DNA from: Dyella caseinilytica
Lineage (GTDB): Bacteria > Pseudomonadota > Gammaproteobacteria > Xanthomonadales > Rhodanobacteraceae
Direction of reading: 5' to 3'
DNA: 64,000 nt
NCBI RefSeq assembly: GCF_016865235.1
Contig: NZ_CP064030.1
Coordinates: forward strand, 3,348,001-3,412,000
The notes beneath the pieces are model-generated. The model saw only the letters and a program-made list of their open reading frames with translations. It had not been told where the DNA came from and searched no databases. The number at the start of each line of letters is the position of its first letter. Position 1 is the first letter of the stretch. Both the position numbers and the translations under genes were made by a program. Below, piece after piece: positions 59,710-64,000 of the stretch.

Positions 59710-60663
59710 TCAATACCGCTTGGCCTTGGGGTTGTAGTAGCTGGTGTCGGCCGCGTCGAGCAGTTGGCGCATCGCGGGGCCAACGTGCTTGAACCCATAC
59801 GCGGCCAACACCTCTTTCTTGCCCGGAATATCGTATTGCCCGGTCACGCCTTCCATCGGCGTGCCATCCGTGGGCACATGCGCCGGCCGCGGCAATTGCT
59901 CGGGCCAGTGCTGCGCATGCAGCGTCAACGCAGGGCACCAATGGCGATTATCAGGATGCACGGGCTCGCGCTCGGTCATGTGAATGATCGCGCGCGCACC
60001 GAATTCCTTCACGAAGGCTTGATAGAAATCGTATTCCAGCGTGTTTTCGATCGTGGGCTGGATCGCATCCAACATGGCAAAGAAGCGTGGATCATTGCGC
60101 GCAATAAAAAACTGCGTGGACAAGGTTTGCTTGCGCTTTACGCCAAAATCGTTGCCCATCGCATTGAGCACTTTCGCAACGCCCAGCTTTGCCTTTGCAA
60201 AGGGATGGCGCTGACGGCGCCACTGCACACGCTGATCCGTGCTCCAGGTGGAAGCCGCCAGAAAAGCACGAGGGTTGCGATCGAGCCGGTCGATATAACG
60301 CTGGATGATGTCCTGGTTGAAGACCCAGGTATCGGCTTCGACATGCACCAGATACTGCGGGTTGTAAACCTCCATCGCCGCGCGGCACGACTGCTGCAGC
60401 AGGTTCAGCGCACCGTAAATAATGGTGCGCGGTTGGCAACGGACCAACACATCTTCCCTATGCGGCTGATAGGTCGGGTCCGAGCAGGCGTGCACGATCA
60501 GCCAGGGCTCGGGATAGTTGAGCTTGATGACCTCCTGATTGATCCGCGCGCAATCCGGTCGTTCGTGATTGGTCATGCATATGACCACCTTGGGGCGGGG
60601 CGTGATGGCAGCCGACCTGGGCAGGCCAGCCGTTGCAATGTCGACTTCGTCGCGCTCTTCCAT
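59710..60663 (-). CDS. putative GT-A-fold glycosyltransferase-like protein
   Basis: 317 residues from the ATG at 60663. It looks like a GT-A nucleotide-sugar enzyme: an opening strand KVVICMTNHERPDC, a central YLVHVEADTWVF with an ExD-type metal site (E109-A-D111), and FIARNDPRFFAMLD further on. The C-terminus is KEVLAAYGFKHVGPAMRQLL. No known family can be named with confidence and the acceptor is unknown. Between tsaB and divergent valS; the frame also opens further upstream (to 60765) into the valS promoter region, which is unlikely to be translated. Confidence 0.65.
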   Translation of the reverse strand: MEERDEVDIATAGLPRSAAITPRPKVVICMTNHERPDCARINQEVIKLNYPEPWLIVHACSDPTYQPHREDVLVRCQPRTIIYGALNLLQQSCRAAMEVYNPQYLVHVEADTWVFNQDIIQRYIDRLDRNPRAFLAASTWSTDQRVQWRRQRHPFAKAKLGVAKVLNAMGNDFGVKRKQTLSTQFFIARNDPRFFAMLDAIQPTIENTLEYDFYQAFVKEFGARAIIHMTEREPVHPDNRHWCPALTLHAQHWPEQLPRPAHVPTDGTPMEGVTGQYDIPGKKEVLAAYGFKHVGPAMRQLLDAADTSYYNPKAKRY

Positions 60664-60786
60664 CCCCCGCCTTCCCACCCGATCAATATGCAAATCAGCG
60701 AGAAAATATAGCGGATATTGAAGGGCAAAGCTGAATCGCCACGCCAGCCAGCAGGAACCGGCCAAAGCCTCAGCCCCCGCGGCTTT

Positions 60787-60815
60787 TTGGCAGCCCCGGT
60801 CCCTGCCCTTACAAT
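60787..60815 (+). promoter_or_regulatory. sigma-70 promoter of valS
   Basis: TTGGCA at 60787-60792 and TACAAT at 60810-60815 with a 17-base spacer, a near-consensus promoter. The expected transcription start lies about 55 bases before the valS ATG at 60876. No T-box-like leader or attenuator is apparent in the short 5' UTR. Confidence 0.7.
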
Positions 60816-60875
60816 GGGTGTTTTCCTGCCCCGACCACCGCGCGCCTGATCCGGCGCGCCAACCCGAGCCCCCGA

Positions 60876-63698
60876 ATGGAAAAGAGTTTCGAGCCCCGCC
60901 CGATCGAATCGAAATGGTATGCCCGCTGGGAAGCGAGCGGCCAATTCAAAGTCGACGCGTCCCACCCGTCGGGGCACGGCGAGCCTTACTGCATCCTGCT
61001 GCCGCCACCGAACGTCACAGGCACCCTGCACATGGGCCACGCCTTCCAGCAGACCGTGATGGACATGCTGATCCGCTATCAGCGCATGCGCGGCATGAAC
61101 ACGCTCTGGCAGGTCGGCACGGACCACGCCGGCATTGCCACGCAGAAAATCGTGGAGAACCAGCTCGCCGCCGAAAGCAAGACCCGCCACGACCTCGGCC
61201 GTGAACCCTTTGTCGAACGCGTGTGGCAGTGGAAGGAAGAATCCGGTTCCACCATCACCAACCAGATGCGCCGTCTCGGTGTAGCTGCCGACTGGTCACG
61301 CGAGCGCTTCACCATGGACGAAGGCTTGTCCGAGGCCGTGCGCAAGGTGTTCGTGGAGTGGTGTCGCGCCGGCCTGATCTATCGCGGCAATCGCCTGGTG
61401 AACTGGGATCCGGTGCTGGGCACCGCCGTATCGGATCTGGAAGTAAACAATGTCGAGCGCGATGGCCATATGTGGTCGATCCGCTATCCCGTTACGGATA
61501 GCGATGAAAGCATCGTCGTCGCCACCACCCGCCCGGAAACCATGCTGGGTGACGTGGCTGTCGCCGTACATCCGGACGATGAGCGTTACCAGCACCTGAT
61601 CGGCAAGACACTCACGCTGCCGCTGAGCGGCCGCCAGATTCCGGTGATTGCCGATGATTACGTCGACAAGGAATTCGGCACCGGCTGCGTGAAGATCACA
61701 CCTGCGCACGACTTCAACGACTATGCCATTGGCCAGCGCCACAAGCTGGCGCCGATCGAGATCTTCACACTTGACGCGAAGGTCAACGGCAATGCGCCGG
61801 CAAAGTATCAAGGCATGGATCGTTACGAAGCCCGCAAGGTGGTGCTCGCCGATCTAGAAGCTGCCGGCCTCTTGGTCGAAACCAAGCCGCATAAGCTGCA
61901 GGTGCCCGTAAGCGATCGTTCGGATGCCGTGATCGAACCGATGCTGACCGATCAATGGTTCGTCGACCTGACCAGTGAAAAGGGCCGCAAGGCGATTACC
62001 GAACCGGCGCTTGACGCCGTGCGTTCCGGCGAGATCAAGTTCGTGCCGGAAAACTGGAGCACCACATACACGCAGTGGCTGGAAAACATCCAGGACTGGT
62101 GCATCAGCCGGCAGCTCTGGTGGGGGCATCGCATTCCGGCGTGGTACGACGAAGCCGGCAACTTCTTCGTGGGTGAAGACGAAGCCGACGCGCGTGCACA
62201 CGCAACGGTTGCACCAGTCGGCGCGCTGAAGCAGGACGATGATGTGCTCGACACGTGGTTCAGCTCCGCGCTGTGGCCATTCTCCACGCTTGGCTGGCCG
62301 GCCAACGGCCCGGTGAAGAATGAGCGCGGCGAAGTGGTCGCCAACTGGGAGAACGACAAGATCTTCCTGCCCAGCGCCGTACTCGTCACCGGCTTTGACA
62401 TCATCTTCTTCTGGGTCGCGCGCATGGTGATGGCGACCAAGTATTTCACCGGCCAGGTGCCATTCCGCGAGGTGTATATCAACGCCATCGTGCGCGACGC
62501 GGAAGGCCAGAAGATGTCCAAGTCCAAGGGCAACACGCTGGATCCGCTAGATCTGATCGATGGCATCGAACTGGAACCATTGGTGGAAAAATCCACCAAG
62601 TCGCTGCTGATTCCGCAGGTGCGCGAGAAAGTCGAAAAACGCGTCCGCAAGGATTACCCCAATGGCATTCCCGCCATCGGCACCGATGCACTGCGCTTCA
62701 CTTTCGCCGCGTTGGCCAGCTACAGCCGCACCATCAACTTCGACATCAAGCGCGCCGAAGGTTACAAGGCGTTCTGCAACAAGCTGTGGAATGCCGCCCG
62801 TTTCGTGCTGATGAATCTGCCGGAAGGCGAATTGCCCGCACCATCAGGCGCACCGGCAACGGAAGCCGAGCGCTGGATTCTCACCCGCCTCAAGCAAACG
62901 CTGGGTGAAGTCGAGCAGCACTTCGTGACCTATCGCTTCGACCTGCTGGCGCAAGCGCTGTACGAATTCGTGTGGAACGAATACTGCGACTGGTTCCTGG
63001 AACTGTCCAAGCCTGCACTCAACGGCGACGATGCCATCGCTGCGGCCTCGACCCGTCACACCTTGCTGGTCGTGCTGGAAACGGTGTTGCGCGCGCTGCA
63101 TCCGATTATCCCGTTCATCACCGAGGAAATCTGGCAATCGGTCGCACCGAAGCTGAGCATCAAGGCCGACGGTATCCTGCAACGCCCGTGGCCGAAGGCT
63201 AGCGACATTCCCGCCGACGAAGCTGCCACCGCCGAAATCGAATGGTTTAAGAACGTGCTCAGCGGTATCCGCCGCATCCGCGCCGAGATGAACATCGCAC
63301 CCGGCAAGACCATCCCGTTGTTGTTGGCCGATGGCGACGCCAGCGATCGCGCACGCGCCGCCAAATTCGCCGCACAAATCAGCTTCCTCGCTCGCGTGGA
63401 CGCACCGCAGTGGATTGTTTCCGGTGCTGATGAACCGGCCGCCGCAGCCGCCGTGGTCGGTTCACTGCGCGTACTGATTCCGCTGGCCGGCCTGATCGAT
63501 CTCGGTGCCGAGAAAGCACGCCTTGCCAAGGAAATCGGCAAGATCGAAAGCGAAATCAAGAAGTGCGAGAACAAGCTCAGCAACGCCAACTTCGTCGCCA
63601 ATGCGCCAGCGGAAGTCGTGGTGCAGGAGCGTCAACGCATTGCCGATTGGGGCACGCAGCTCACCGCGTTGCGGGAACAGCTACAGAAACTGGGTTGA
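60876..63698 (+). CDS. valS: valine-tRNA ligase
   Basis: 940 residues. The class I signatures are PPPNVTGTLHMGHAF (HMGH at 52-55) and KMSKS at 546-550. The editing domain (about 190-340) has ATTRPETMLGDVAVAVHPDD. The anticodon-binding region and a C-terminal coiled-coil tail (KARLAKEIGKIESEIKKCENKLSNANFVANAPAEVV) complete it. It charges tRNA-Val and edits mischarged threonine. Confidence 0.97.
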   Translation: MEKSFEPRPIESKWYARWEASGQFKVDASHPSGHGEPYCILLPPPNVTGTLHMGHAFQQTVMDMLIRYQRMRGMNTLWQVGTDHAGIATQKIVENQLAAESKTRHDLGREPFVERVWQWKEESGSTITNQMRRLGVAADWSRERFTMDEGLSEAVRKVFVEWCRAGLIYRGNRLVNWDPVLGTAVSDLEVNNVERDGHMWSIRYPVTDSDESIVVATTRPETMLGDVAVAVHPDDERYQHLIGKTLTLPLSGRQIPVIADDYVDKEFGTGCVKITPAHDFNDYAIGQRHKLAPIEIFTLDAKVNGNAPAKYQGMDRYEARKVVLADLEAAGLLVETKPHKLQVPVSDRSDAVIEPMLTDQWFVDLTSEKGRKAITEPALDAVRSGEIKFVPENWSTTYTQWLENIQDWCISRQLWWGHRIPAWYDEAGNFFVGEDEADARAHATVAPVGALKQDDDVLDTWFSSALWPFSTLGWPANGPVKNERGEVVANWENDKIFLPSAVLVTGFDIIFFWVARMVMATKYFTGQVPFREVYINAIVRDAEGQKMSKSKGNTLDPLDLIDGIELEPLVEKSTKSLLIPQVREKVEKRVRKDYPNGIPAIGTDALRFTFAALASYSRTINFDIKRAEGYKAFCNKLWNAARFVLMNLPEGELPAPSGAPATEAERWILTRLKQTLGEVEQHFVTYRFDLLAQALYEFVWNEYCDWFLELSKPALNGDDAIAAASTRHTLLVVLETVLRALHPIIPFITEEIWQSVAPKLSIKADGILQRPWPKASDIPADEAATAEIEWFKNVLSGIRRIRAEMNIAPGKTIPLLLADGDASDRARAAKFAAQISFLARVDAPQWIVSGADEPAAAAAVVGSLRVLIPLAGLIDLGAEKARLAKEIGKIESEIKKCENKLSNANFVANAPAEVVVQERQRIADWGTQLTALREQLQKLG

Positions 63699-63720
63699 TC
63701 TAAAGCTCAATGCTCGTAGC

Positions 63721-63746
63721 TCGGGGTGCGCACTAGCGCACCCCGA
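63721..63746. terminator. hairpin between valS and the convergent end gene
   Basis: TCGGGGTGCGC and GCGCACCCCGA form a perfect 11-bp stem around ACTA, 22 bases after the valS stop. No T-run follows on either strand, so it may act with Rho or as a 3' stabiliser. The region between it and the stop of the next minus-strand gene (63747-63824) shows nothing else. Confidence 0.5.
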
Positions 63747-63824
63747 CGTGGCCATGTGTCACATCGCGCCGTGCCGCCATGCAATGACGGCGCGATGCTG
63801 GGGCTCACATGGCCCCCTTCCGCA

Positions 63825-64000
63825 TCAGTTCAAGATCTCACGCCAATTGACGCGGTTGATCTGATTCGTAGGGGGCGTCGTGCTGACCCCCTGAAACGTG
63901 GTGGTTCCCGACGAATTGCTGGTCGCGACGGTCACAGCCTTAGTGCCGCTGCTAGTGGTTCCCTCCAGCAGCTGTACACCGGTTGGCGCTGCCGGCAAGG
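63825..64000 (-). CDS. C-terminal end of an unidentified protein (partial, leaves window)
   Basis: The minus strand is open from the right edge to a TGA at 63825-63827, giving 57 residues. The sequence is Thr/Ser/Gly-rich (LEGTTSSGTKAVTVATSNSSGTTTFQG) and ends NRVNWREILN. Codon use looks like a real gene, and the 'NRVxWRE' ending resembles surface or pilus-associated proteins of Xanthomonadales, but this is too short to name. The 5' part lies outside the window. Confidence 0.5.
   Translation of the reverse strand, partial: LPAAPTGVQLLEGTTSSGTKAVTVATSNSSGTTTFQGVSTTPPTNQINRVNWREILN

Overview
The window is GC-rich, densely packed gammaproteobacterial chromosome. Gene families and gene order point to the Lysobacterales (Xanthomonadales), most likely a Dyella/Luteibacter/Rhodanobacter-type member of the Rhodanobacteraceae. 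The main indicators are the kdsD-kdsC-lptC-lptA-lptB-rpoN-hpf-hprK-rapZ-PTS run, the hda/AI-2E/CDP-alcohol transferase/DUF2066 block divergent from purMN, and dispersed REP-like palindromes. The taxonomic assignment is inference from content and order only.

Layout. 1-970: end of an ECF sigma factor gene, a small membrane protein and a DUF3106 protein. 1009-4778: an orphan transhydrogenase alpha subunit, then cdd, a nitroreductase, a 5'-3' exonuclease and a Nudix hydrolase. 4888-10718 (minus): TMEM43-like protein, MBL hydrolase, ggt, ferredoxin, a lipoprotein, coaD and rsmD. 10792-14424 (plus): ftsY, an AsmA-like protein, mutY, yggX and tRNA-Phe with a clear promoter and terminator. 14425-16177: a poorly coding accessory-looking stretch beside the tRNA. 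16178-21942: a large hybrid sensor kinase, a CcdA/thioredoxin pair and an MliC lipoprotein. 22125-29906: recQ, an alkyltransferase-like protein, Pit/DUF47 phosphate uptake, a CNNM/CorC protein, trmJ and suhB.

30046-32586 is accessory: a candidate peptidoglycan amidase with a periplasmic DUF3828 partner, a protein remnant, and small VOC/ABM/DUF2164 genes. 32628-38766: hda, a PerM-like protein, a phosphatidyltransferase, DUF2066, purM, purN and DUF3108. 38824-40592 holds two MITE/REP-like inverted-repeat elements around murA. 40629-51358: ibaG, LPS biogenesis and export (kdsD, kdsC, lptC, lptA, lptB), rpoN, hpf, and a regulatory PTS (hprK, rapZ, EIIA-Man, HPr, EI) with no ptsN in its usual place.

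51529-56851 is the most striking region: a Tle1-type (DUF2235) phospholipase effector gene followed by five tandem, translationally coupled DUF2931 lipoprotein genes. They are mosaic at the DNA level and look like an amplified and recombining immunity array. The window ends with a YeiE-like LysR regulator divergent from a YeiH transporter, tsaB, a putative glycosyltransferase, valS with a near-consensus promoter, and the 3' end of a minus-strand gene leaving the window.

All functional calls come from reading protein sequence, motifs and context. No database search was run.
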